A DNA stretch of 55,943 nucleotides. Source: Maricaulis sp. GTDB lineage: Bacteria; Pseudomonadota; Alphaproteobacteria; Caulobacterales; Maricaulaceae. The stretch is taken from assembly GCA_002692855.1 (NCBI GenBank), contig NZMJ01000021.1, positions 63,426 to 119,368 of the forward strand, given 5' to 3'. Below the pieces are notes generated by a model. That model had not been told where the DNA came from, made no database searches, and was given only the letters and a program-made list of their open reading frames with translations. Below are positions 1-7,723 of this stretch, piece by piece. The translations under genes and the position numbers were made by a program. Within the stretch, counting starts at the first letter, position 1. Every line of letters starts with the position of its first letter.

Positions 1-159
1 CTGGTGCCGCTCGCGGTGCTCGAGCTTTATCTCGTCGCGTCAGACCGAGGGTCAGGCGCGCTGAAGCTGGGCGTTGCGGCGTTGACCCTTGCGGCGGCGG
101 GCGTGACCGCGATCGGCGTGTTTGGCGCGTGGGGGTATATGTGGAGCCCGCATGTCTGA
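1..159 (+). CDS. C-terminal end of a membrane protein (partial)
   Basis: The reading frame is open from the first base and ends at TGA 157-159, giving the last 52 residues of a protein whose start lies outside the window. The fragment has two hydrophobic stretches: a short one at its beginning (LVPLAVLELYLV) and a longer one of about 26 residues rich in Ala, Gly, Val and Leu, ending in the short tail WSPHV. This is consistent with the last one or two transmembrane helices of an inner-membrane protein. No family can be named from so little. The gene converges on the hypothetical gene that ends at 178. Confidence 0.55.
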   Translation: MVPLAVLELYLVASDRGSGALKLGVAALTLAAAGVTAIGVFGAWGYMWSPHV

Positions 160-177
160 CGGAAAGGGCAGGCCGCG

Positions 178-654
178 TCAGACCGTGATTCCGTCGCCGG
201 GCGCGTAGATTTCGGCGAGGTAGCGCCTGACATCGGGTTTTTCCGGCCAGGCGAGGATATGGCGGACATAGGCATCGCGCTCGGCGGCGAGGATCTGCAA
301 ATCCCACACGCAGATCGATTCATGCTCGTTCGCCGGGCGCCAGCCTTCGCCATTGTCCACGAAGACCCGGATGGGCAGTTCGTTCTCCCGGTCCCACCAG
401 GCAAGAATGACGTAATTCTCGCCGCGCCCCTGGTGACGGATCACGATCCCGGTGCCGGGCCGACTTTCGGCAACCGCCGGTGAGGGCAGGGCGTCCATCG
501 CCATCGCTTCCCCGGCGGCAAAGCCCGCATCATCCATCGCGGACCCGTCCCACGACAGGGAGTAGCGTTTCAGCTTCCAGTCCGAATTCTCGTCGAGCCC
601 GTCATAGGCGACGGTGCGGGCGGCGTAGCGGTGGTGAACCCTGAATTGTCCCAT
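178..654 (-). CDS. conserved hypothetical protein, coupled to the HIT gene
   Basis: The product is a soluble protein of 158 residues with no signal peptide or membrane segment. It is rich in Trp and acidic residues, with a central ILAWWDREN segment and a VRRYLAEIYAP end. I do not recognise the family and assign no function. The ATG overlaps the stop of the upstream HIT gene (TGATG at 652-656), so the two are almost certainly translated from one message. The overlap also fixes the start. A supporting role beside the HIT nucleotide hydrolase is possible but unproven. Confidence 0.75.
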   Translation of the reverse strand: MGQFRVHHRYAARTVAYDGLDENSDWKLKRYSLSWDGSAMDDAGFAAGEAMAMDALPSPAVAESRPGTGIVIRHQGRGENYVILAWWDRENELPIRVFVDNGEGWRPANEHESICVWDLQILAAERDAYVRHILAWPEKPDVRRYLAEIYAPGDGITV

Positions 655-1088
655 CAGTCGGCGAGCGCTCCTGCAATCCTTGCGGCCTGTTCCTTCAACT
701 CGTCCATATCGGCCTGTGTTCCGCCATGCCGTCCGAGCGGTTTGTCATCCCATCGCGGGATGATGTGGAAGTGGATGTGGAAGACGGTCTGCCCTGCCGG
801 CGCGCCGTTGAACTGGGTGATCACGATGCCATCGGGATCGAGCGCCTTGCGGACGGCGGCGGCGACCTTCTTCACCCGGGTCATGGCGGCCTGAAGCGCA
901 TCGTCCCCGATCTCGAGGATGTTGCGGGCAGGGGCTTTGGGAACAACCAGAGTGTGACCCGGCGATTGCGGGAAAATGTCCATGAAGGCGATCACGGCGT
1001 CGTCCTCGTACACCTTCACGCAGGGCATTTCGCCCTTGAGGATTTTGGCGAAGATATTGGCGTCGTCATATTGGCCATCAAGGCTCAT
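654..1088 (-). CDS. HIT family nucleotide-binding hydrolase
   Basis: This 144-residue protein belongs to the histidine triad superfamily (Hint-like), which hydrolyses nucleoside phosphoramidates or dinucleotides in the cytoplasm. The triad HIHFH lies at residues 104-108 with the catalytic His in the middle, and the N-terminal NIFAKILKGEMPC segment is typical of bacterial HIT proteins. The length is normal for the family. The substrate cannot be read from sequence. The gene is first in a two-gene unit with the hypothetical gene ending at 178. Confidence 0.93.
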   Translation of the reverse strand: MSLDGQYDDANIFAKILKGEMPCVKVYEDDAVIAFMDIFPQSPGHTLVVPKAPARNILEIGDDALQAAMTRVKKVAAAVRKALDPDGIVITQFNGAPAGQTVFHIHFHIIPRWDDKPLGRHGGTQADMDELKEQAARIAGALAD

Positions 1089-1115
1089 GCCCGCGCTCCA
1101 TTCCGGTTGCCGAGG

Positions 1116-1688
1116 TCAGAGTATCGCCCTCAAGCCCGCGATCAACCGGTCGAGATGGGTGCGGATTGTCTCGCGAGATAATTTGGCCTGCCCGTCTCGA
1201 GCGATTGGTTGGGCTGATTGCAATCCGGGTGCATGCCTCGCTTCGGTCGGGGTGATGGGATCCGGGCGTGGCGGTCGATAGCGATACCCGCACGCTTCGC
1301 AGATTCGGCTGCACATCAGTCGTGGCGGAACGACCAGTACCCAGATTGTCCAGACGAACGACAGGGCCAGAAGCGCGCCAAGCGCCAAAGCACCACCGCG
1401 TGTTTTCAGCTTTCGGGTTGGTCCTGCGCAGACCGGACCGGGAACAAGTGGACCTTGGCGTTGGTCGAGCGCGACGATTTCGCGCGCGGCCTCGAAATCT
1501 GAATCATGAACGAGGACGCGGGCTCCGGAAAACCCGAGAACTAAAAACGGGAAATAGGTGTGGAATTGATGATCCGGCAGAAAGGCCGGAATGCCAGCCG
1601 CATCGAGCGCACTCGCCAGCACAAGCGCTTCCGACGGGTCGAGGAATTCGGCTGCCAAGACGAGGTTCATGGTGTCAGTGTAGGACAT
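1116..1688 (-). CDS. DUF2007-like protein with one transmembrane helix
   Basis: The first 80 or so residues resemble the small DUF2007 'putative signal transducing' domain: an LASALDAAGIPAFLPD segment, then a beta-rich region ending in a VHDSDFEAAREIV helix. A linker and one hydrophobic helix (about residues 98-118) follow. Next comes a short Cys-containing stretch (CSRICEACGYRYRPP) that could bind a metal or be oxidised, and a charged tail. The start may be ATG 1688 or the in-frame ATG at 1670 (MNLVLAAEF); neither has a strong ribosome binding site. Function is unknown. Confidence 0.75.
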   Translation of the reverse strand: MSYTDTMNLVLAAEFLDPSEALVLASALDAAGIPAFLPDHQFHTYFPFLVLGFSGARVLVHDSDFEAAREIVALDQRQGPLVPGPVCAGPTRKLKTRGGALALGALLALSFVWTIWVLVVPPRLMCSRICEACGYRYRPPRPDPITPTEARHAPGLQSAQPIARDGQAKLSRETIRTHLDRLIAGLRAIL

Positions 1689-1724
1689 GCCCGCAGCGGG
1701 CCAATCCCGTTTCCCCGAAAGGGC

Positions 1725-2138
1725 CTAGCACTTGATGGCCGATATATACCCTTGTTCGGCATAAGACAGAATGCGCTGGTCGCGCGTGACCACGCTCATG
1801 GCCTGCTCGCGGGCGGTGGCGATGATCATGCGATCTGCGGGGTCGTTTGGCGGCGTTCCGGGCAGGCGGGTTGATGCCATCAAAATTTTCGCGGACAGCA
1901 CGCTGATGTCGAGACCCGGTAAATTCTCGGCACGCTCAAACCATGTCTCGACTGGCATTGTGAGTGTGATCCGGCCTTTGGCCTCCAGCGTTGCGACCTC
2001 CCACGCCGTGATTGCAGACACGTTCAGTGAGCCGTCGGAGGCCGCCTTCTCAACCGCGTCGAGCGCGGCGGATTCCATTTCATCGCCATTGAGCAGCCAG
2101 ATCAGCGCGTAGGTGTCGAGCAGCAGCGACGCGGTCAC
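1725..2138 (-). CDS. vapC: PIN-domain toxin, VapC type
   Basis: The product is a 137-residue PIN-domain endoribonuclease, the toxin of a type II toxin-antitoxin pair. The four acidic metal-binding positions are present: Asp8 (LLLDTYALIWLL), Glu47 (AWEVATLEAKG), Asp102 (NDPADRMIIATA) and Asp120 (TRDQRIL). The start chosen is GTG 2138, which overlaps the antitoxin stop as GTGA and implies translational coupling. A TTG further upstream at 2165 would add nine residues without domain value. VapC toxins cleave tRNA or rRNA; the target here is unknown. Confidence 0.9.
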   Translation of the reverse strand: MTASLLLDTYALIWLLNGDEMESAALDAVEKAASDGSLNVSAITAWEVATLEAKGRITLTMPVETWFERAENLPGLDISVLSAKILMASTRLPGTPPNDPADRMIIATAREQAMSVVTRDQRILSYAEQGYISAIKC

Positions 2139-2524
2139 GAGCGCTGACCGTGAGCTGCGTCCCAAGATTCCCCGACCGGAGCCATCAGTGCCTCATCGGA
2201 ATCAATCCGGATATGACCTTTTAATACTCCAAATAGTTTTCCGGGAGGGGTGGCCGCGGCGGTAAGCGCTTTTCGCTCGCCGACCACCGCCTTTCGAAAG
2301 ACGAGCCGTTCACCTGCCATGTCGACTTGGGCCGTCCGGTAACCTGCGTTCAGCCATGCGTGTGTGATGACGCTGTTGCTGGGGTTGTTACTCCACCAGG
2401 GCCGATGCTTACGAGCGGACGGCGGCAAGTGAGCCCCGATCAATTGCTCGATCTGAGCAAACGTCATCGGGACCGAGTCGTATTTTTGACGGCGCAGGAA
2501 ATTCTGAAGCGGCTCGTATTTCAT
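2135..2524 (-). CDS. antitoxin: DUF7662-like domain joined to a Phd/VapB-type tail
   Basis: This 129-residue protein is encoded directly upstream of the PIN toxin. Residues 7-78 resemble the DUF7662 type, with LPPSARKHRPWWSN, an AWLNAGY helix and VDMAGERLVFRK, a likely DNA-binding unit. Residues 97-124 (FGVLKGHIRI, then an acidic segment ending GESWDAA) look like the toxin-wrapping tail of Phd/VapB antitoxins. ATG 2524 is chosen as start because GGAGG lies five bases upstream (2530-2534); a TTG at 2536 falls before that site. An AT-rich palindromic operator lies about 40 bases upstream. Confidence 0.8.
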   Translation of the reverse strand: MKYEPLQNFLRRQKYDSVPMTFAQIEQLIGAHLPPSARKHRPWWSNNPSNSVITHAWLNAGYRTAQVDMAGERLVFRKAVVGERKALTAAATPPGKLFGVLKGHIRIDSDEALMAPVGESWDAAHGQRS

Positions 2525-2561
2525 CTCTGCCTCCAATCGTTGAAGGTAGGGTTACTCAAAG

Positions 2562-2587
2562 AACTATTATAGTCAATAGTAACTATT
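2562..2587. promoter_or_regulatory. AT-rich tandem palindromes, likely toxin-antitoxin operator
   Basis: Two inverted repeats lie side by side: ACTAT-T-ATAGT at 2563-2573 and AATAGT-A-ACTATT at 2575-2587. The heptamer AACTATT also recurs directly at 2562 and 2581, 19 bases apart. The AT content is striking against the GC-rich surroundings. The site lies just upstream of the antitoxin's ribosome binding site and covers the TAG stop (2583-2585) of the DUF482 gene. This is where an autorepressing antitoxin or toxin-antitoxin complex would be expected to bind. Confidence 0.6.
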
Positions 2588-3728
2588 TCGCCTTTTTGAA
2601 CGGGCTTTCCGCGTCCTGCATGGCAATATCGATCGTGACCGCCTCGCGCTCGCGGTCCAGATACTCTCCGACAGCCTCGCGAAACCCTTCATCGGCAATG
2701 AAATGGGCGGAGTGAACGGCACGGGGGCGATAGCCGCGCGCCAGCTTGTGTTCACCTTGCGCGCCCGCCTCGACACGGCCGAGCCCGCGGGTGATCGCGG
2801 CGTCAACAGCCTGATGGTAACACAGCTCGAAATGGAGGTGCGGGTGGTCGGTCAGCCGTCCCCAGTAACGCCCATAGAGCGCGTCCGAGCCGATAAAGTT
2901 GAGCGCCGCAGCAATATAGCGCCCGTCCTTTTTCGCCATCACCATCAGGATGTCACTTCCCATACGGCGATGGACCAGATCGAAGAAGTCGCGATTGAGA
3001 TAGGGCTGGCCCCATTTGCGGCTGCCGGTATCCTGGTAGCAGGCGAAGAAGACATCCCAGTGTTCGGGAGTGAGCGCGTCGCCGGTCAGTTGCACGATGT
3101 CGATGCCGTCCTGCGCCTCGCGTCGTTCCTTTTTGAGCGCCTTGCGCTTGCGCGACGACAGGTCTGACAGGAAGTCGTCATAGGTGGCGTAGCCACGATT
3201 TTCCCAGATGAATTGCCGATCGACGCGCGCAAGCAGGCCCAGACCGGCCAGCGTCTCGCGGTCATCCCCAGCCGGGAAATTCACATGCCAGGATGACACC
3301 CCCCATTGCCCGGTCAGGCTGATCGCCGCCTCGGCGAGCGCTCTGCGGATTGCCGGGTCCGGGGAGAACAGGCGCCGCCCCGTCACGGGGGTGAAGGGTA
3401 CGGCGCTGAGAAGTTTCGGGTAATACCGTCCGCCCGCGCGTTCATAGGCTTCAGCCCAGCCGTGATCGAAGACGTATTCCCCCATCGAGTGGGTCTTGGC
3501 ATAGAGCGGCAGGGCGCCGAGCAGCTGGCCGGCATCATCCTCGGCGAGGATGTGACGCGGCATCCATCCCGTGTCCCCGCCGACGCAGCCGGAGGCTTCC
3601 AGCGCTTCGAGAAACTCCCAGCTCAGGAATGGATCGCGTTCGACCCCCGGCGGGCTGGCGAGCGCATTCCATGCCTCGCGGTCGACGCCGGCAAGGCCCG
3701 GCACGGTTTTGAGCGTCAGCGATGTCAC
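2583..3728 (-). CDS. DUF482 / FemAB-like GNAT-fold acyltransferase
   Basis: The product, 381 residues, matches the DUF482 family (peptidoglycan biosynthesis/recognition, related to FemAB aminoacyltransferases). Diagnostic stretches are RDPFLSWEFLEALE near residue 30, LPLYAKTHSMGEYVFDHGWA near residue 80, the basic SSRKRKALKKERR segment, and GRYWG followed by HFELCYHQA. These proteins have two GNAT-like lobes and are presumed to transfer an acyl or aminoacyl group; the substrate is unknown. The start is GTG 3728, with AGG four bases upstream. The stop lies inside the toxin-antitoxin operator. Confidence 0.85.
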   Translation of the reverse strand: MTSLTLKTVPGLAGVDREAWNALASPPGVERDPFLSWEFLEALEASGCVGGDTGWMPRHILAEDDAGQLLGALPLYAKTHSMGEYVFDHGWAEAYERAGGRYYPKLLSAVPFTPVTGRRLFSPDPAIRRALAEAAISLTGQWGVSSWHVNFPAGDDRETLAGLGLLARVDRQFIWENRGYATYDDFLSDLSSRKRKALKKERREAQDGIDIVQLTGDALTPEHWDVFFACYQDTGSRKWGQPYLNRDFFDLVHRRMGSDILMVMAKKDGRYIAAALNFIGSDALYGRYWGRLTDHPHLHFELCYHQAVDAAITRGLGRVEAGAQGEHKLARGYRPRAVHSAHFIADEGFREAVGEYLDREREAVTIDIAMQDAESPFKKAK

Positions 3729-3842
3729 ACGCCTGATCTAGGTCGTGCGGATGGCTGCGGGAAGGGGGAGGCGCTGCGCCATCGTAAAGCCGCACTCTCG
3801 TTTCTCTATCATCGGTCGAACCTGTCTGTCTTGGAGTTCGCA

Positions 3843-4346
3843 ATGCTGAACGTGTGCGCAATCGGGTTGGCCAGTTTGATCGCTTCGGCCGCGTTCGCGC
3901 AGGACACGCTGATTGCGTTCCCGGCCGACCTGATCTTTCGCGAAATCACACCGGAACTGATCGCGCAATACGGGTTGCGGGAAGGCGAATTTTGCGATCG
4001 CGAAAACCCTTATTCAGATTGCGAATATCTCAGCGATGACGGGCTTTACGTGCTCGCCTTTGAGGGCTTGGTGGTCAAGGTGGGGGTAAGGGGCGAGGTG
4101 TGCCACTACCGGCTGGACACCGTGCCTCTGTGCGGCGAAGGCGCAGACGTCGTCAATGCCATCGGCGAGCGCTGGTCAGGGGTCGAGGCCCGATATTTCG
4201 AAGCTGAAAACGCGGAGACCGGCTATTTTTTCAGCAGCCAATCCATTTCGGGTCATGCTGCCGAGGAATTCGAGCTTTGCGCGTTCGTACTGATCGTAAC
4301 CGATAGCCAAGTCGCAGGATTTGAGCTGGCTTGTCACGTCACGTGA
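3843..4346 (+). CDS. exported cysteine-containing hypothetical protein
   Basis: The protein has 167 residues and begins with a clear Sec signal peptide (MLNVCAIGLASLIASAAFAQ, cleavage expected after AFA). The mature part is acidic and carries Cys in CDRENPYSDCEY, VCHYRL, PLCGEG, LCAF and ACHVT, so disulfides in the periplasm are likely. The frame stays open far upstream, but the ATG at 3843 is where the signal peptide starts, and the upstream stretch is the antisense of the DUF482 gene. No family is recognised. Confidence 0.75.
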   Translation: MLNVCAIGLASLIASAAFAQDTLIAFPADLIFREITPELIAQYGLREGEFCDRENPYSDCEYLSDDGLYVLAFEGLVVKVGVRGEVCHYRLDTVPLCGEGADVVNAIGERWSGVEARYFEAENAETGYFFSSQSISGHAAEEFELCAFVLIVTDSQVAGFELACHVT

Positions 4347-4348
4347 CG
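4337..4348. other. 12-bp perfect palindrome between convergent genes
   Basis: CGTCACGTGACG spans 4337-4348 and covers the stop codon of the exported hypothetical gene, just before the end of the RidA gene. It could be a protein-binding site or a chance E-box-like palindrome. It has no loop or T-run, so it is not a convincing terminator. Confidence 0.25.
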
Positions 4349-4356
4349 CGCCGCGA

Positions 4357-4818
4357 TCACGTCACCTCGATGACCGCATCCACTTCCACGGCTGCGCCGA
4401 GCGGCAGGGCCGGGCAGGACACGGCAGACCGGGCGTGGCGGCCGAGGTCGCCGAAGGCGTCGACCATCAGATCCGAGCAGCCATTGATGACCTTCGGAAT
4501 GTCGAAAAAGTCCGGTGCAGCGCAAACGAAGCCGCCAAGCTTCACGACCCGCGCAACCTTGGATAGATCACCGCCGCACGCGGATTTGAACTGCGCCAGC
4601 AGGTTGATCGCGCACAAGCGTGCTGCGGCTTGACCGGCCTCAATGTCCATATCGTCGCCGAGTCGGCCTTTCACCAGGCCGTTCGGGCCCATCGAGATCT
4701 GGCCGGAGACATATACGCTGTTTCCCGACCGGGCCCAGGGCACATAATTGGCGACGGGTGCGACCGGCGCGGGCAGTGTGATGCCGAGGTCGGCGAGGCG
4801 GCGTTCGATGTCTGACAT
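4357..4818 (-). CDS. RidA family protein (YjgF/Rid2-like enamine/imine deaminase)
   Basis: This 153-residue protein belongs to the RidA/YjgF/UK114 family, trimeric cytoplasmic enzymes that hydrolyse reactive enamine/imine intermediates. Visible family features are SGNSVYVSGQI near residue 30, a RLCAINLLAQFKSACGGDLSKV helix region, and the closing ALPLGAAVEVDAVIEV. It is longer than canonical RidA (about 128 residues), as in the subgroup with an N-terminal ERRLADLGITLP segment. ATG 4818 is chosen because GGAGA lies a few bases upstream; the longer open frame has no such site. Confidence 0.9.
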   Translation of the reverse strand: MSDIERRLADLGITLPAPVAPVANYVPWARSGNSVYVSGQISMGPNGLVKGRLGDDMDIEAGQAAARLCAINLLAQFKSACGGDLSKVARVVKLGGFVCAAPDFFDIPKVINGCSDLMVDAFGDLGRHARSAVSCPALPLGAAVEVDAVIEVT

Positions 4819-4940
4819 GGGATGGTCTCCGCAAGATGGATCGCTCCTTGAATAGGCGGTCGTGGTCCCGGCACGCAACCGGCTTGACTTGACGTGCGCG
4901 TCATCCGGCACACTGCCGCGCAGTCCCGCCGGAGCCTGTC

Positions 4941-5830
4941 ATGACCGACCCCATCCAGATCGAAAGCCGGACGATCGAGGCGCTGGATGGCTATCCGCTG
5001 TCGGCCTTGAGCATGTCGCCGGTACGTCCCCGGGCCTCGGTACTGATCTCGTCGGGAACCGGTTTTCCGAAAGAATTCTACAAGCGCATTGCCGAGGCAG
5101 GCGCGAAGCGGGGTTTTGCCTGCCTGCTCTATGACTATCGAGGGATTGCAGGGTCGAAGCCCGCCTCCTTGCGTGGATTCAAGGCCGCGACCACGATGTG
5201 GGGACGCAGGGACATGCCCGCCGCAATCGACGCCGCCGCGGCGCTGGCGCCGGGCAAGCCGCTGTTCACGCTCGGGCACAGCGTTGGCGGACACCTGATC
5301 GGGTTTTGCCCGAACTCCGACCGAGCGACGGCCCACGCCTTCGTCAATGTCGGGTCGGGGTATTGGGGGCATCACAAGGCGCATTACCAACCCCAGGCGC
5401 TGTTCTTCTGGCTCGTCTACGGACCGGCCTGCCTGGCAACGCTTGGCTATATTCCGGCAGGGGGATTGTGGGGCGGGACGGCTCTGCCCAAGGGCGTGTT
5501 CACGCAGTGGCGGCGCTGGTGTTTTCAAGAAGGGTATTACGGCGCGGAACTGGATCGACTGCACCCCAACTGGTTCTCACGCGTTCGCGAGCCGATCCGG
5601 TCGTGGGGCGTCAGCGATGACCCCATCGCCACGCGGCGCGCCACGGAAGTGATCCTGGCGCTCTATTCAGCCGCGCCGACGCAAATCGAATGGATGACGC
5701 CGGGGGTGATCTGGGTCATGCCGCGATCGGCCACCAGGGCCTGTTCACGCGCAAGGGTGAGGCGTTCTGGGCCCGCCCCTTCGACTGGTTTGAAGGGTAT
5801 CTGCCAGGTTCCACGGCGCGCCGGTCTTGA
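4941..5830 (+). pseudogene. alpha/beta hydrolase (COG4757-like), frameshifted
   Basis: The N-terminal 250 or so residues form an alpha/beta hydrolase with the nucleophile elbow GHSVGGHLIG. In the original frame the ORF then runs into an Arg/Pro-rich nonsense tail ending at 5867. One base out of frame, from about 5703 to TGA 5828-5830, the DNA encodes GDLGHAAIGHQGLFTRKGEAFW and a PFDWFEGYLPG end, which is the expected C-terminus including the catalytic His. A single missing G in the run GGGGG at 5702-5706 explains this. Repaired, the protein would be 296 residues. It is either a recent pseudogene, a sequencing error or a slippery site. Confidence 0.8.
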
Positions 5831-5885
5831 AGCTGTGCCAGCGGGGTTCCATCATGGGGGCCGGTAGAGGCCGGGGGGCAGACCA

Positions 5886-6449
5886 ATGCGCATCATCATC
5901 GCAGCCGTGACAGCAGTCATCATGTCAGGTGCCGCTGCGGGGCAGAACGTCAGCTGTGAATTCAACCCCGACCACTTTACCGCGCAAGATTACGCCACCT
6001 TCAATGCCGGCCCGAATGGATGGCAGGCGTTGGCGCTGATGGACTGCTATGGCGCAGCGGCCGATGCGATATCGGTCTGGCATCGCACCCACGCGGCCTC
6101 GTTGACTGGCGAGCAGCTTCGGACATTGACCTGGAATGCCGGGCTGATGCGGGGCGCGGATGGCGACTACGCGTCGGCGGCCTTCCTGTTCCAGCAGACC
6201 TTCCCGCCTGCAGGCGAAGACGCGCCGCAACACTATTACACGTATGGCGTGATCGCGTTCCTCGAGCGGGACCGCGAAGGGCTGATGCGCATTCGCAACG
6301 CCATGGCCAGCATGCCTTCGCCTGCCGACCTTTCCGAAGGCACCAGCTGGCCGCCGCACATGGCGTCTGTGCAGGCCCTGGTCGACTGTTTTGACAGTCC
6401 CTTTGCCTATGCCATTGCCGGGGCATGCGGCGAGGGCATCGAAGACTAA
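5886..6449 (+). CDS. exported hypothetical protein
   Basis: The 187-residue product starts with a signal peptide (MRIIIAAVTAVIMSGAAAG) and is probably periplasmic. The mature region is mostly helical, with segments such as ALALMDCYGAAADAISVWHR and GDYASAAFLFQQTFP that recall TPR-like helical pairs, although no repeat is clean. Four Cys in the mature part could form two disulfides. It follows the frameshifted hydrolase by about 55 bases and its stop overlaps the stop of convergent dinB. Function is unknown. Confidence 0.75.
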   Translation: MRIIIAAVTAVIMSGAAAGQNVSCEFNPDHFTAQDYATFNAGPNGWQALALMDCYGAAADAISVWHRTHAASLTGEQLRTLTWNAGLMRGADGDYASAAFLFQQTFPPAGEDAPQHYYTYGVIAFLERDREGLMRIRNAMASMPSPADLSEGTSWPPHMASVQALVDCFDSPFAYAIAGACGEGIED

Positions 6450-7723
6450 TCCGTCCTGCGCCGGGACAGGGACCGTCCCTTGACCACCGCCGCGCCTCCA
6501 AACCTGGCCCGCGCCGCATCCATCGCGCGCTCGGCGGCCGCGCGCTTCGTTGCGCCCGGGTCCAGAAGGTCTGCAGCATCGCCTGCCGGGGCGGTCAAGT
6601 CAGACAAGCCGATCCCGATCAGGCGATAGCGGGTTTCCCCGGTCTCGCGGGCGAGCAGGTCGCGGCCCACCCGAAACAGCGTGTCCGCCAGCTGGGTGGG
6701 AGCGCCGAGTGTCCGCCGGCGCGTGACCGACTTGAAGCGGTCGGTCTTCAGCTTCAGCGTCACCACATGGCCGGACATGGCCTTGGCCTTCGCCGCGTCA
6801 GCGACTTTGACGCACAGCATCCAGAGATGTTTTTCGAGCGCCTCGGGATCGGCGATATCGGTGTTGAACGTCGTTTCGGACGAGATGGACTTGCGCTCAC
6901 GGTCCGGGCGGACAAGGCGCGAATCGTCGCCGCGCGCCAGACGCGACAGGTGCAATCCGGACTCGCCATAGCGCGCAGCCATGGTCCGGTCGCCGGTCCG
7001 GCGCACCTGCGACAACGTCTTCAGCCCGTCACGCTCGAGGCGTGCGGAAAAGACTGGCCCGACCCCATAAACGCTGCCGACCGGGCGGGATGCCAGGAAG
7101 TCGAGGGTTTCAGCCTGGCCGATCACCGCAAACCCGTCCGGCTTGTCGAGGTCAGAGGCCGTCTTGGCGAGAAACTTGTTGTGCGACAGGCCGACCGAAA
7201 CGGTGATGCCGACCTCGTCGCGGATCCGTCTTTGCATCCGAAGCAGGCTGAGCGCCGGCGGCGCTCCATGCAGCCGCATCGTACCGGTGAGATCGAGAAA
7301 GGCCTCGTCAATCGACAGGGGTTCCACCATCGGCGTCAGGTCGCGCATCATCTCGTGTATGCGGCGTCCCTCCGCCGCATAGACGCTTCCGCGCGGCCGG
7401 ATCACCACGGCGTCGGGGCACAGTTTCAGTGCCTTGAACATCGGCATGGCCGATTTCACGCCATAGAGGCGCGCCACGTAGCAGGCGGTGGAGACGACGC
7501 CGCGCTGGCCGCCGCCGATGATGACGGGCTTATCCTCAAGCGACGGGTCGTCGCGCTTTTCGATTGCTGCATAGAAGGCATCGCAATCGATGTGGGCGAT
7601 GGACAGCGTATTCAGTTCGGGGTGCCGCAGAATCCGGTGTCCACCGCATGCCGGGCAGGCCCTATGCGCGGTTTCGGGCAGGGGCGACAGGCAGGCGCGG
7701 CAATAGCCCGGTTCCGTCGTCAT
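6446..7723 (-). CDS. dinB: DNA polymerase IV (Y family) with N-terminal zinc ribbon
   Basis: This is a translesion polymerase of 425 residues. Catalytic carboxylates are visible at Asp46 (HIDCDAFYAAIEKRDD) and Asp139-Glu140 (SIDEAFLDLTG), followed by thumb and little-finger domains. The first 30 residues carry two CxxC motifs (Cys8/11 and Cys23/26), a zinc ribbon seen in alphaproteobacterial DinB. There is no obvious C-terminal clamp-binding peptide; the protein ends in a basic SLSRRRTD. ATG 7723 overlaps the ROK kinase stop (ATGA), which decides the start over a longer open frame. Confidence 0.95.
   Translation of the reverse strand: MTTEPGYCRACLSPLPETAHRACPACGGHRILRHPELNTLSIAHIDCDAFYAAIEKRDDPSLEDKPVIIGGGQRGVVSTACYVARLYGVKSAMPMFKALKLCPDAVVIRPRGSVYAAEGRRIHEMMRDLTPMVEPLSIDEAFLDLTGTMRLHGAPPALSLLRMQRRIRDEVGITVSVGLSHNKFLAKTASDLDKPDGFAVIGQAETLDFLASRPVGSVYGVGPVFSARLERDGLKTLSQVRRTGDRTMAARYGESGLHLSRLARGDDSRLVRPDRERKSISSETTFNTDIADPEALEKHLWMLCVKVADAAKAKAMSGHVVTLKLKTDRFKSVTRRRTLGAPTQLADTLFRVGRDLLARETGETRYRLIGIGLSDLTAPAGDAADLLDPGATKRAAAERAMDAARARFGGAAVVKGRSLSRRRTD

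Noticed and set aside
3306..3842. N-terminal extension of the exported hypothetical protein
   Set aside because: A typical signal peptide starts at ATG 3843; the upstream part is mostly antisense to the DUF482 gene.
4890..4903. Small inverted repeat TGACG-TGCG-CGTCA before the hydrolase gene
   Set aside because: Only 5-bp arms; too weak to call an operator without conservation data.
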